10,522 nucleotides of DNA from JBFKOL01 sp041628815 (lineage in GTDB: Bacteria > Bacteroidota > Bacteroidia > Chitinophagales > Saprospiraceae). Below, one piece after another: positions 1-6,266 of the stretch. A program made the translations under genes and the position numbers. The notes under the pieces were generated by a model. The model did not search any database. It worked only from the letters and a program-made list of their open reading frames with translations, and was not told the origin of the DNA. Numbering within the stretch: the first letter of the stretch is position 1; each line of letters opens with the position of its first letter. Location of the stretch: contig JBFKOL010000131.1 in assembly GCA_041628815.1 (NCBI GenBank), forward strand, positions 1 to 10,522. The letters run 5' to 3'.

Positions 1-435
1 ACTTGTTTCAGATTGTATTACGACTGATTCATCTACCGACTGAATACCGAAATGTGCTGCGGTGGAATACACGGCCTGGTGAAGACTTATATCTTCACTT
101 TCCTGTTTGATATGCGATTCGGGATTGATGAATCGATTGGTTGCGTATTGTATCTCTGCTGCATCATTTAGGTGTACACTTCCGACGGCGTTGTATATAG
201 TAAGGTCTCCCAACACCTGCTGAAAGTAAATATGTGTGGTGCCACTTGGTTTGCTCTTGTGAAAACTGCTGATTTTTAATGCCTCATCGCTGAGATTAAC
301 ATTGGAAAAAGGGCCTTGCTTGTTGATGATATAATCCAATGCGAATCGTTCTATACCCGATTGAGAGTATAGCGACAGCGCCGAAAATGATAGTAGCAAA
401 GTAAAAATTGCGAGAAAGTGTCGCGTATTACGCAT
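1..435 (-). CDS. Secreted M36 (fungalysin-like) metalloprotease, N-terminal part only
   Basis: The reading frame runs from an ATG at 435 off the left edge, giving 145 residues. An in-frame TAA nine bases upstream fixes the start. Residues 1-24 form a signal peptide: a short basic start (MRNTR), a hydrophobic core, then SLYSQ. Residues about 47-90 resemble the FTP (fungalysin/thermolysin) propeptide domain, with the typical run GTTHIYFQQ (65-73), a short turn, then IYNAVGSVHL (80-89). A later stretch, HQAVYSTAAHFGI (119-131), fits the helix that follows the FTP domain in M36 enzymes. In that family the propeptide inhibits a zinc endopeptidase with an HEXXH site until secretion. The catalytic domain and any C-terminal sorting domain lie outside the window, so activity cannot be judged. 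The gene is divergent from the exosortase pair, with 207 bases between them. Other FTP-domain proteases are possible; M36 is the best fit. Confidence 0.75.
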   Translation of the reverse strand, partial: MRNTRHFLAIFTLLLSFSALSLYSQSGIERFALDYIINKQGPFSNVNLSDEALKISSFHKSKPSGTTHIYFQQVLGDLTIYNAVGSVHLNDAAEIQYATNRFINPESHIKQESEDISLHQAVYSTAAHFGIQSVDESVVIQSETS

Positions 436-642
436 TAGTTATATTTTGAGCAGGTAATGTTGAAAAGTGATTCTTGTCAGGTCTTTACATTCACCATGGA
501 TGTTCTTGACATTCTAAACAACGACCAAAATAGGGCGTTAAGTCATATGAATCGCAAAAATATCACAGTAGATGTTTTTACTAAAAAATTTTCTGCTACT
601 TATGCATTTGGCAAACGTTTGATGGGATAAAAAGCAAATCCA
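436..642. other. Divergent intergenic region, protease / exosortase
   Basis: This 207-base AT-rich gap separates two divergent starts and must hold both promoters. No perfect TAnnTTTG box is present on either strand. The nearest plus-strand match is TGCATTTG at 603-610, with one mismatch, 32 bases before the exosortase start. A 44-codon open frame (ATG 496 to TAA 630) lies in the same phase as the exosortase gene. I see nothing that marks it as a gene. Confidence 0.5.
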
Positions 643-1224
643 TTGGCAAAGAAGAAAAAGAGCACGAAAAAATTACGAAGGAAAGCTGGTGAACCGGAAA
701 GATTTAAGGAACTAAAAGACCGTCTTCCCGTATTAAAATTTACAGGCGGTTTCATCGTGGTAACCGTCGTTTTTTTTCTGGTAACCAATTCTGACTGGTT
801 CGATGTCATAAGAGAACCGCTTCTCAAGCTATATACGTCTTTTTCCAGTATGTTCTTAAACCTGTTTGGATATGGTACCACAGCGAACGGCGACATTCTT
901 TCTTCCAAGGACTTTTCGGTGAATATCGAGGAAGGCTGTGATGCGGTGGCCCCCGCCATCCTTTATGCCGTTTCGATATTGGTCTTCCCGATAGCTATGA
1001 GGTATAAATGGAAAGGGTTGTTGTACGGTTTGCTTGCGATTTTTGGTTTAAATATTATCAGGATTATTTCATTATTTCTGACAGGCATCTATGCGAGAAG
1101 TTTTTTTGAGATCATGCATGTCGAGGTTTGGCAGGCGATTTTTATTGTCCTTACGGTAGTAATATGGCTTTATTGGCTGAAATGGGCATCATCTAAAGCA
1201 ACTACAGATGCAAAAGCTCAATAA
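643..1224 (+). CDS. Exosortase/archaeosortase-family transpeptidase, XrtH-like
   Basis: This 193-residue integral membrane protein has a lysine/arginine-rich cytoplasmic N-terminus (residues 3-25). Hydrophobic segments lie at about 32-48, 102-118, 125-148 and 163-181, with a weaker one near 65-77. The family's active-site residues are visible in order: Cys99 in EEGCD, Arg140 in NIIRI and His159 in MHVEVWQ. Exosortases cut C-terminal sorting signals (a short motif, a hydrophobic helix and a basic tail) of exported proteins at the membrane. The GCD, LNIIRI-SLF and H-x(3)-WQ pattern recalls exosortase H more than the flavobacterial XrtF; the subtype is from memory and unsure. The start is TTG at 643: a TAA at 628-630 closes the frame upstream and no ATG lies between. 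The next gene overlaps it by 17 bases. No sorting substrate and no polysaccharide cluster is in the window. Confidence 0.88.
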   Translation: MAKKKKSTKKLRRKAGEPERFKELKDRLPVLKFTGGFIVVTVVFFLVTNSDWFDVIREPLLKLYTSFSSMFLNLFGYGTTANGDILSSKDFSVNIEEGCDAVAPAILYAVSILVFPIAMRYKWKGLLYGLLAIFGLNIIRIISLFLTGIYARSFFEIMHVEVWQAIFIVLTVVIWLYWLKWASSKATTDAKAQ

Positions 1225-1831
1225 CCTTTCAAAATTTCTCCTTGGGTTTATTGTGGTTTATGCTTTTTTATCCGCCATACATTTTACCCAACCGGTGAAA
1301 AAGGCTCATGTCGCATTTTTTATCACGTTCGAACAATTCGTTTTCAATATGTTTCATCCGAACACAAGAACGGATTTTCAGTTTTATCAAGGTCCACCCA
1401 ACCCAAACAATGCCGGTGAAACATTTGACTTTTCCATCATGATTTATACCAAGAATCAATGGAGAAAGGCACGCCTCTATCCTGCCACGCCACCGAATGT
1501 CCAACTCAATCAGACCGTTAAGCTGACTTCCATTGGTCCAATGACCTTGTTCTTGTCATTGTTATTGATTTCTCCTATTCACTGGAAGAGAAAGCTGGTG
1601 GCTTTTTTTTCAGGATCATTTTTAATATTTGTTTGTATCGCTCTAAAGTTCTCCTATCTGTTTCAGGCAAACGATACCATGTTTGCCCTTGATAATTTCT
1701 CACTTTGGGGTATGCTCACCAACTTGTTTGGCAATGCTTTTCGCACACATGAGTTTTTGTTGTTGTGTGTTGTGGCAATCTGGGCCATGGTTTCTTTCAG
1801 GCTGAAGGACTATAAATGGTTTCTGGAGTAA
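1208..1831 (+). CDS. Exosortase-associated membrane protein (probable)
   Basis: This is a 207-residue membrane protein with hydrophobic segments at about 8-26, 112-124, 130-150 and 182-197. Between the first and second lies a loop of roughly 85 residues (27-111), rich in Pro, Asn and aromatic residues, likely outside the cytoplasm. I recognise no catalytic motif. The role is inferred from context. It begins 17 bases inside the exosortase gene, so the two are almost certainly co-transcribed and perhaps translationally coupled. XrtH and XrtF exosortases in other bacteria are known to have a dedicated small membrane partner next door. A plausible job is helping substrate recognition or holding the cleaved protein, but nothing in the sequence proves this. 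The ATG at 1208 is the natural start, directly before the first membrane segment. Confidence 0.7.
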   Translation: MQKLNNLSKFLLGFIVVYAFLSAIHFTQPVKKAHVAFFITFEQFVFNMFHPNTRTDFQFYQGPPNPNNAGETFDFSIMIYTKNQWRKARLYPATPPNVQLNQTVKLTSIGPMTLFLSLLLISPIHWKRKLVAFFSGSFLIFVCIALKFSYLFQANDTMFALDNFSLWGMLTNLFGNAFRTHEFLLLCVVAIWAMVSFRLKDYKWFLE

Positions 1832-1845
1832 GATGAACAGACGGT

Positions 1846-1857
1846 AGACTATAGTCT
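1846..1857. repeat. 12-bp perfect palindrome after the exosortase operon
   Basis: AGACTATAGTCT lies 15 bases after the stop of the exosortase partner gene and is followed by TTTATT. As RNA it could form at most a 4-bp stem with a 4-base loop, so it would be a weak terminator. It could equally be a protein-binding site or chance. The 134-base gap to nadE holds no other structure that I can see. Confidence 0.25.
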
Positions 1858-1941
1858 TTATTCAATTCTCGTTGGAAGATGGTGTTTTCTATCATTCAAC
1901 AAGATTCCTTGAATAGTGCTACAATTCTTCTGATACCATCG

Positions 1942-1949
1942 TAATTTTG
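1942..1949 (+). promoter_or_regulatory. Candidate nadE promoter, -7 box
   Basis: TAATTTTG matches the Bacteroidota -7 consensus TAnnTTTG exactly and ends 16 bases before the nadE ATG, which implies a very short leader. No clear TTTG or TTG box lies about 19-21 bases upstream, so the call rests on one box only. Confidence 0.4.
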
Positions 1950-1965
1950 CCAGCTAATAAGGAAG

Positions 1966-3603
1966 ATGAAGATTGGGTTAGCTCAGATCAATTATCACAT
2001 TGGCAATTTCCAAGGGAATTTGAAAAAGATCCTGGAGCATGTCGAACTGGCAAAAAAGGACCGGGTAGATGTCCTTTGTTTCAGTGAGTTGGCAGTCTGC
2101 GGATATCCACCGAGGGATTTCCTCGAGTTCAGTGATTTTATTAGACTCGGCAATGAGTGTATAGATTCTATACGGGAAGCCAGTGAAGGCATTGCTATCG
2201 TTGTTGGAGCCCCTTCCATCAATCCAAGACCTGAAGGAAAAGATTTATTTAACTCTGCGTATTTTATTGCTGACAAGGAAATTCTACACATTCATCACAA
2301 AGCTTTGCTTCCTACGTATGATATTTTTGATGAATACAGGTATTTCGAGCCCGCAACCGAGTTTAAGGTCGTTGATTACCGAGGGTACAAGTTTGCCCTG
2401 ACAGTATGTGAAGATATTTGGAACATAGGGAATGAAAATCCGCTTTATACGACTTGTCCTATGGACCACCTGGTAACTCAGTCTCCCGATTTAATCCTCA
2501 ATTTATCAGCTTCTCCTTTCAGTTATGACCAATCACAGATAAGAAAAGAAATCATTAGGGCCAATGTAACGCGATATGGTGTGCCTATGATCTATGTCAA
2601 TCACGTCGGTGCGCAGACCGAGCTAATTTTTGATGGGGGTTCAGTGGTCATGTGTGCAGATGGTCAAGTATTCGAAGAGCTGCCTTATTTTGAAGAAGCT
2701 TATAGAACTTATGATCTTTCTGATATTCAGAATGGTACCCAGAAGAAGGAAAACAGCACTGATAAATACGAGCTCATCCATAATGCCCTCGTTCTTGGGA
2801 TCAGCGATTATTTCAGGAAACTGGGTTTCAAAAGTTGCATCCTGGGTCTCTCGGGAGGAATTGATTCCGCGGTGACAGCGGTACTTGCACAGAGAGCCTT
2901 AGGTGAGAAAAATGTCAGAGCACTATTGATGCCTTCCCAGTTTTCTTCAGATCATTCTATTTCAGACGCCCTTGATCTGGGTAACAGACTGGGTATAGAT
3001 TGTGAAATCATTCCAATAGAGGCGACATACAAACAGTTCATGGAAGCATTGTCCCCGGCATTCGGTGATCTTCCTTTCGGGCTGGCCGAAGAGAATGTAC
3101 AGGCTCGGATCAGGGGTGTCCTTTTGATGGCCATGTCGAATAAGTTCGGTCCAATCGTCCTTAACACATCGAACAAGAGCGAAGCAGCAGTGGGGTATGG
3201 GACGTTGTACGGAGATATGTGTGGTGGGCTGAGCGTTATTGGGGATGTTTACAAAACAGAAGTCTATGCGCTCGCTGAGTACATTAACAGGGAAGAGGAA
3301 ATCATTCCAAACAATATCCTCACAAAACCCCCATCTGCCGAATTGAGACCAGACCAGAAGGACATAGATAGCCTCCCTCCCTACGAAGACCTCGACAGGA
3401 TCCTCTATGAATACATAGAACGACGGAAAGGCCCCTCCGAAATTGTGGCTATGGGTTTCGATACTGCCCTTGTCAGACGCATCTTACGGCTCGTCAATAT
3501 CAATGAATTTAAACGCCACCAGACGGCGCCTACCTTGCGGATATCCTCCAAAGCTTTTGGAATGGGTAGAAGGATGCCTATAGTGGGGAAATATTTAAAC
3601 TAA
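1966..3603 (+). CDS. nadE: Glutamine-dependent NAD+ synthetase
   Basis: This 545-residue, two-domain enzyme carries out the last step of NAD+ synthesis: deamido-NAD + ATP + glutamine to NAD+ + AMP + PPi + glutamate. The N-terminal nitrilase-type glutaminase domain (about 1-255) shows its triad Glu41 (FSELAVCGYPPRD), Lys112 (HHKALLP) and Cys148 (LTVCEDIW). The C-terminal synthetase domain (about 265-545) has the ATP pyrophosphatase loop SGGIDS (296-301). It also has TSNKSE (401-406), the GD-VYKTEVY region (426-434) and PPSAELRPDQKDID (455-468). Ammonia made in the first domain is channelled to the second in this family. Length and motif order are normal for the bacterial fused form, and no key residue is missing. 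The ATG at 1966 is the first in frame and starts directly with the MKIGLAQIN strand of the nitrilase fold. The gene stands alone; its stop is 13 bases from the stop of the convergent barrel gene. Confidence 0.97.
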   Translation: MKIGLAQINYHIGNFQGNLKKILEHVELAKKDRVDVLCFSELAVCGYPPRDFLEFSDFIRLGNECIDSIREASEGIAIVVGAPSINPRPEGKDLFNSAYFIADKEILHIHHKALLPTYDIFDEYRYFEPATEFKVVDYRGYKFALTVCEDIWNIGNENPLYTTCPMDHLVTQSPDLILNLSASPFSYDQSQIRKEIIRANVTRYGVPMIYVNHVGAQTELIFDGGSVVMCADGQVFEELPYFEEAYRTYDLSDIQNGTQKKENSTDKYELIHNALVLGISDYFRKLGFKSCILGLSGGIDSAVTAVLAQRALGEKNVRALLMPSQFSSDHSISDALDLGNRLGIDCEIIPIEATYKQFMEALSPAFGDLPFGLAEENVQARIRGVLLMAMSNKFGPIVLNTSNKSEAAVGYGTLYGDMCGGLSVIGDVYKTEVYALAEYINREEEIIPNNILTKPPSAELRPDQKDIDSLPPYEDLDRILYEYIERRKGPSEIVAMGFDTALVRRILRLVNINEFKRHQTAPTLRISSKAFGMGRRMPIVGKYLN

Positions 3604-3616
3604 GGAACCGTATTAT

Positions 3617-4873
3617 TCAAAATCTGGGGTTCACTACATTGTTAAAAATCGATCCGAATCGATAAGTAACTCCAAATCCACCGAAGTATTCAAAACTTGT
3701 ATCCAGTTGTCGATTTTGAAGTAGTATGTCATTGGCATCGATCTCTGATTTCTGTATGTTGCGCAAGTTTGAAATGTATCCTATCTGACCAAAAACATTA
3801 AGGCTCAACCCCCTTGCGAGGTTCCAGCTTATCTCGGGATTGATGCTTATGGAAAGTTGAGACCAATCGTGTAAATAGTTTTCATACTCCAATTCGATGT
3901 TTACATCACCCCAATCCTTGATTTGGTTGAATTCAATATCCACAGATTGCTCATACAGCCATTCTTCGAGTTTGTCAAAAACCGTAATTTCTTCGTAGTT
4001 GACATAGGACGGACCAATGCTGTATCTGAATACAAATAGTCTCTGCGAGGATTGGCGGTAGGGAAATACGTTAAATTCTAAGGCAGGCCTTAATCCAGCT
4101 CCCAGTTGTATGTTGCCAAAGGTGGACGTGGAAACACGCGACCTAAAACCAATGGACCACCTGTCACCAAGACTATTCACATAGAGGAGGTTCACTGAAC
4201 TGTTTTCATTTTTTGCAGTAAACTCCTCATCTTCGGAAAGATCAAAGCTGCTCTTTTCGAGATTGTAATTAAAAGAGACAAAAAACTTGTGCTCTTCCGT
4301 GGTCCGGTTGGCAGAAAAGCTGCTGAACATATCGAGGAATCTGGATTTTTCCTGGCCCCTGAAAAAGGCATTTAATCGCAACCTGAACGTCCAGAAATTC
4401 CAGGGGTCTTCCACTTCTTCGTTGGAGAGGGTCTGGCTCATTTCACCAAAGTTCACGTCATAATCAATATAATCGATCAAGGATGTCTGAACCATAAAAG
4501 GCAACAGTCCGCGTTTAATGTTTTTGAGTATTTCTGTTCGTCGAATGTTATCAGTTGCATCGGGCGAGGTAAAGAACAGGAGTGTATCGACAGGGATGGT
4601 ATCATAATTTTTACCTTCTACACGCAACTGGTATTCTCTGCCCCCACCTCCTGTTCGGCGGATGGTCAATTGCAAGAAAACATCGGCTTCCTGTCGATTT
4701 TGCATAAAATTGACATAATTCATCTCCTGTTTGAAATAATCGTGATCACAGCCAAATTCACAATCGATGAAGATTTTCAACAGTTCATTGGAGCTCAGTG
4801 ATTGACCTGCTGACCATTTCAAAGGAAAGAGGAATAAAACAGCCGGGGCAAGTAAAGCCAAGATAGATCTCAT
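3617..4873 (-). CDS. Exported two-domain protein with predicted outer-membrane beta-barrel, function unknown
   Basis: The protein has 418 residues. Residues 1-23 are a signal peptide ending KWSAG before QSL. A compact N-terminal domain (about 30-140) includes FIDCEFGCD with Cys38 and Cys42, then NRQEADVFLQL (59-69), a glycine run TGGGGREY (74-81), DTLLFFTSPDATDNIRR (96-112) and a GLLPFM helix. Residues about 160-418 alternate polar and aromatic or hydrophobic residues in long strands with short turns and end in aromatic Phe (NPRF), as outer-membrane barrels usually do. I recall similar two-domain proteins in Bacteroidota and some other phyla, described only as hypothetical or DUF481-like. Whether it is a channel, a receptor or an assembly factor cannot be said. 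It is divergent from the HEAT-like gene (56 bases) and convergent with nadE (13 bases), so it is transcribed alone. Confidence 0.7.
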   Translation of the reverse strand: MRSILALLAPAVLFLFPLKWSAGQSLSSNELLKIFIDCEFGCDHDYFKQEMNYVNFMQNRQEADVFLQLTIRRTGGGGREYQLRVEGKNYDTIPVDTLLFFTSPDATDNIRRTEILKNIKRGLLPFMVQTSLIDYIDYDVNFGEMSQTLSNEEVEDPWNFWTFRLRLNAFFRGQEKSRFLDMFSSFSANRTTEEHKFFVSFNYNLEKSSFDLSEDEEFTAKNENSSVNLLYVNSLGDRWSIGFRSRVSTSTFGNIQLGAGLRPALEFNVFPYRQSSQRLFVFRYSIGPSYVNYEEITVFDKLEEWLYEQSVDIEFNQIKDWGDVNIELEYENYLHDWSQLSISINPEISWNLARGLSLNVFGQIGYISNLRNIQKSEIDANDILLQNRQLDTSFEYFGGFGVTYRFGSIFNNVVNPRF

Positions 4874-4892
4874 CGGCTAAACATATGGTATA

Positions 4893-4920
4893 TTGATAAA
4901 TTGAATGTGGTTTACACTTG
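4893..4920 (+). promoter_or_regulatory. Weak candidate promoter for the HEAT-like gene
   Basis: TTG at 4893-4895, a 17-base spacer and TACACTTG at 4913-4920 resemble the Bacteroidota TTG / TAnnTTTG layout, with one mismatch in the -7 box. The pair ends nine bases before the ATG at 4930. Confidence 0.25.
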
Positions 4921-4929
4921 GTTTAACAA

Positions 4930-5463
4930 ATGAATAAGATTGAAGAGCTGATCCATTTGGAATATTCAGCGAGAATGGCTGAACACATTGCCGATCTTGT
5001 ATTAGAGGGGACCTTAACGTTGGATGATCTCATGGACTGCTTTTTCTCTGCTGACCATCAGCTCTCAAGAAAGTCAGCGTGGGCATTGTCCAAATTGGCG
5101 GACCAAAGGCCTGACCTGGTCATTCCATACACAGAGCGGATGATCATGAACCTCAACAGGTCCGTTCACGAAGCAATAATCCGCAATACCGTCAGGATAT
5201 GGCAAGGGTTCCGCTTTCCGGAAGAGCTGGCCGGAAAGGTTTATGAAAAAAGCTATGGATACCTGGCTGATTCAGGAATGCCTCCTGCCATTAGGATTTT
5301 TGCCATGACGGTATGTGTGAACATTGCTGAGGACTTCCCTGTACTTTCAGAAGAACTGATAGAACTGATCTCGGCACGGCAGGATCAAGAGAGTGCGGGA
5401 TTCAGAAGTCGCGCCAAAAAAGAAGTACGTAGATTGATGCAAATTAAAATATCCCAGGAATGA
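4930..5463 (+). CDS. Small HEAT-repeat-like all-alpha protein, function unknown
   Basis: This 177-residue protein is predicted almost wholly helical, with no signal peptide and no membrane segment, so it is probably cytoplasmic. Paired amphipathic helices with the spacing of HEAT/ARM repeats are visible. One pair covers about 44-75 (ADHQLSRKSAWALSKLAD followed by PDLVIPYTERMI). Others cover about 76-110, 115-137 and 138-172. The first 43 residues (LEYSARMAEHIADLVLEG, then LTLDDLMDCF) form an N-terminal helical cap. HEAT proteins usually act as binding scaffolds; no enzyme motif is present. Small proteins of this style in Bacteroidota are, as I recall, sometimes mislabelled adenylosuccinate lyase; that enzyme's signature is absent here. 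The ATG at 4930 follows a short A/T-rich leader without a Shine-Dalgarno site. The last 20 bases overlap the end of the convergent DUF1295 gene. Confidence 0.75.
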   Translation: MNKIEELIHLEYSARMAEHIADLVLEGTLTLDDLMDCFFSADHQLSRKSAWALSKLADQRPDLVIPYTERMIMNLNRSVHEAIIRNTVRIWQGFRFPEELAGKVYEKSYGYLADSGMPPAIRIFAMTVCVNIAEDFPVLSEELIELISARQDQESAGFRSRAKKEVRRLMQIKISQE

Positions 5464-6214
5464 GTTTGGCTGTAGATTGCTTGTACTCCTGATAGACCTC
5501 TGAGGAACCGTATTTTTCCTTCCGGCCTTTCTCGAGGTAAGGTATACCACTTACAAAAACCAAAAGCAGGATAATCGTAATTGGGCCCAAAACTACCAAC
5601 CATTCGAATCCTTTTAAAAAAGGTATGGCAGCCACAAAAATACCTATCCAAAAAAGGATCTCTCCGGTATAGTTGGGATACCTCACAATACTATAAAGAC
5701 CTCCTGTATAAAGTATTTCGGAGTTGCCCTCTTTGCTTTTAAATTTACTTTTTTGAGCGTCGGACACGACTTCAATGATCAGTCCAATAATGGCTATGGC
5801 CAAACCGATGAGCAATACCGGGGATACCGCTCCTGCCTCCTGATCGCTAAGAAGAGCGACCATTGCGGGTAGCGCAATAATCCAAGCCCCTACACCCTGA
5901 ATTATAAAAAAACGAAAGAACCTCCAAAAATCTATCCGAATCTGGTCAAAGCGTTTGTCCCTACCCATTTTGTATATACGATAGAGAAGATATCCTCCCA
6001 GTCTTACCGCCCATATCAGGACCAATATGTAGATGGCCCATTGTACCATATGTATCGATGGACTGTAAAACAGGCAATATGAACAAAGCACGACAAAGGT
6101 GAGAGAGTAAGTGATGTCGGTAAGTTTATCACTTTGATATCTGTAAGCCAGGAGAAAGACAAACAGATTGATTACCGTAGCGGCTAAAAAAGCTATGAGC
6201 AGATGTGTAAGCAT
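5444..6214 (-). CDS. DUF1295 / steroid 5-alpha-reductase-like membrane protein
   Basis: This is a 256-residue polytopic membrane protein with hydrophobic segments at about 3-23, 36-50, 57-79, 101-122, 132-150, 187-200 and 205-223. The C-terminal half carries the family signature: EVVSDAQKSKFK (148-159), GLYSIVRYPNYTGE (172-185) and GIPYLEKGRKEKYG (223-236). These fit the DUF1295 group, related to steroid 5-alpha-reductases and isoprenylcysteine methyltransferases, in which this region binds a nucleotide cofactor (NADPH or S-adenosylmethionine). A lipid- or isoprenoid-modifying role is likely, but neither substrate nor cofactor can be told from sequence. The start at 6214 opens directly into the first membrane segment. 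The gene is 42 bases downstream of the Gfo/Idh/MocA gene on the same strand and may be read from the same transcript. Its end overlaps the convergent HEAT-like gene by 20 bases. Confidence 0.85.
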   Translation of the reverse strand: MLTHLLIAFLAATVINLFVFLLAYRYQSDKLTDITYSLTFVVLCSYCLFYSPSIHMVQWAIYILVLIWAVRLGGYLLYRIYKMGRDKRFDQIRIDFWRFFRFFIIQGVGAWIIALPAMVALLSDQEAGAVSPVLLIGLAIAIIGLIIEVVSDAQKSKFKSKEGNSEILYTGGLYSIVRYPNYTGEILFWIGIFVAAIPFLKGFEWLVVLGPITIILLLVFVSGIPYLEKGRKEKYGSSEVYQEYKQSTAKLIPGIF

Positions 6215-6243
6215 ATGAAAACAACGACAAATGGCCCTTTCGG

Positions 6244-6266
6244 TTTAATATTGGCTTTAATATTGG
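6244..6266. repeat. Short tandem direct repeat at the end of the oxidoreductase gene
   Basis: TTTAATATTGG occurs at 6244-6254 and again at 6256-6266, a 12-base period. The second copy contains the stop codon and the last codons of the minus-strand oxidoreductase gene; the first lies just beyond it. It looks like a small local duplication. Confidence 0.6.

Noticed and set aside
496..630. 44-codon open frame upstream of, and in phase with, the exosortase gene, separated by one TAA
   Set aside because: A frame of this length is expected by chance in AT-rich DNA. The peptide shows no domain or signal, and no promoter box precedes it. A recoded stop is not supported by any structure I can see.
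770..777. Run of eight T in the exosortase gene (another at about 1609-1616 in the partner gene), as possible phase-variation tracts
   Set aside because: Both encode Phe residues in membrane segments and are short; runs like this are expected in AT-rich hydrophobic genes.
600..959. Minus-strand 119-codon frame over the exosortase gene
   Set aside because: It lies opposite a gene with clear catalytic motifs, and its own product has no recognisable features.
3604..3616. Shared bidirectional terminator between nadE and the convergent barrel gene
   Set aside because: Only 13 bases separate the stops and they contain no inverted repeat.
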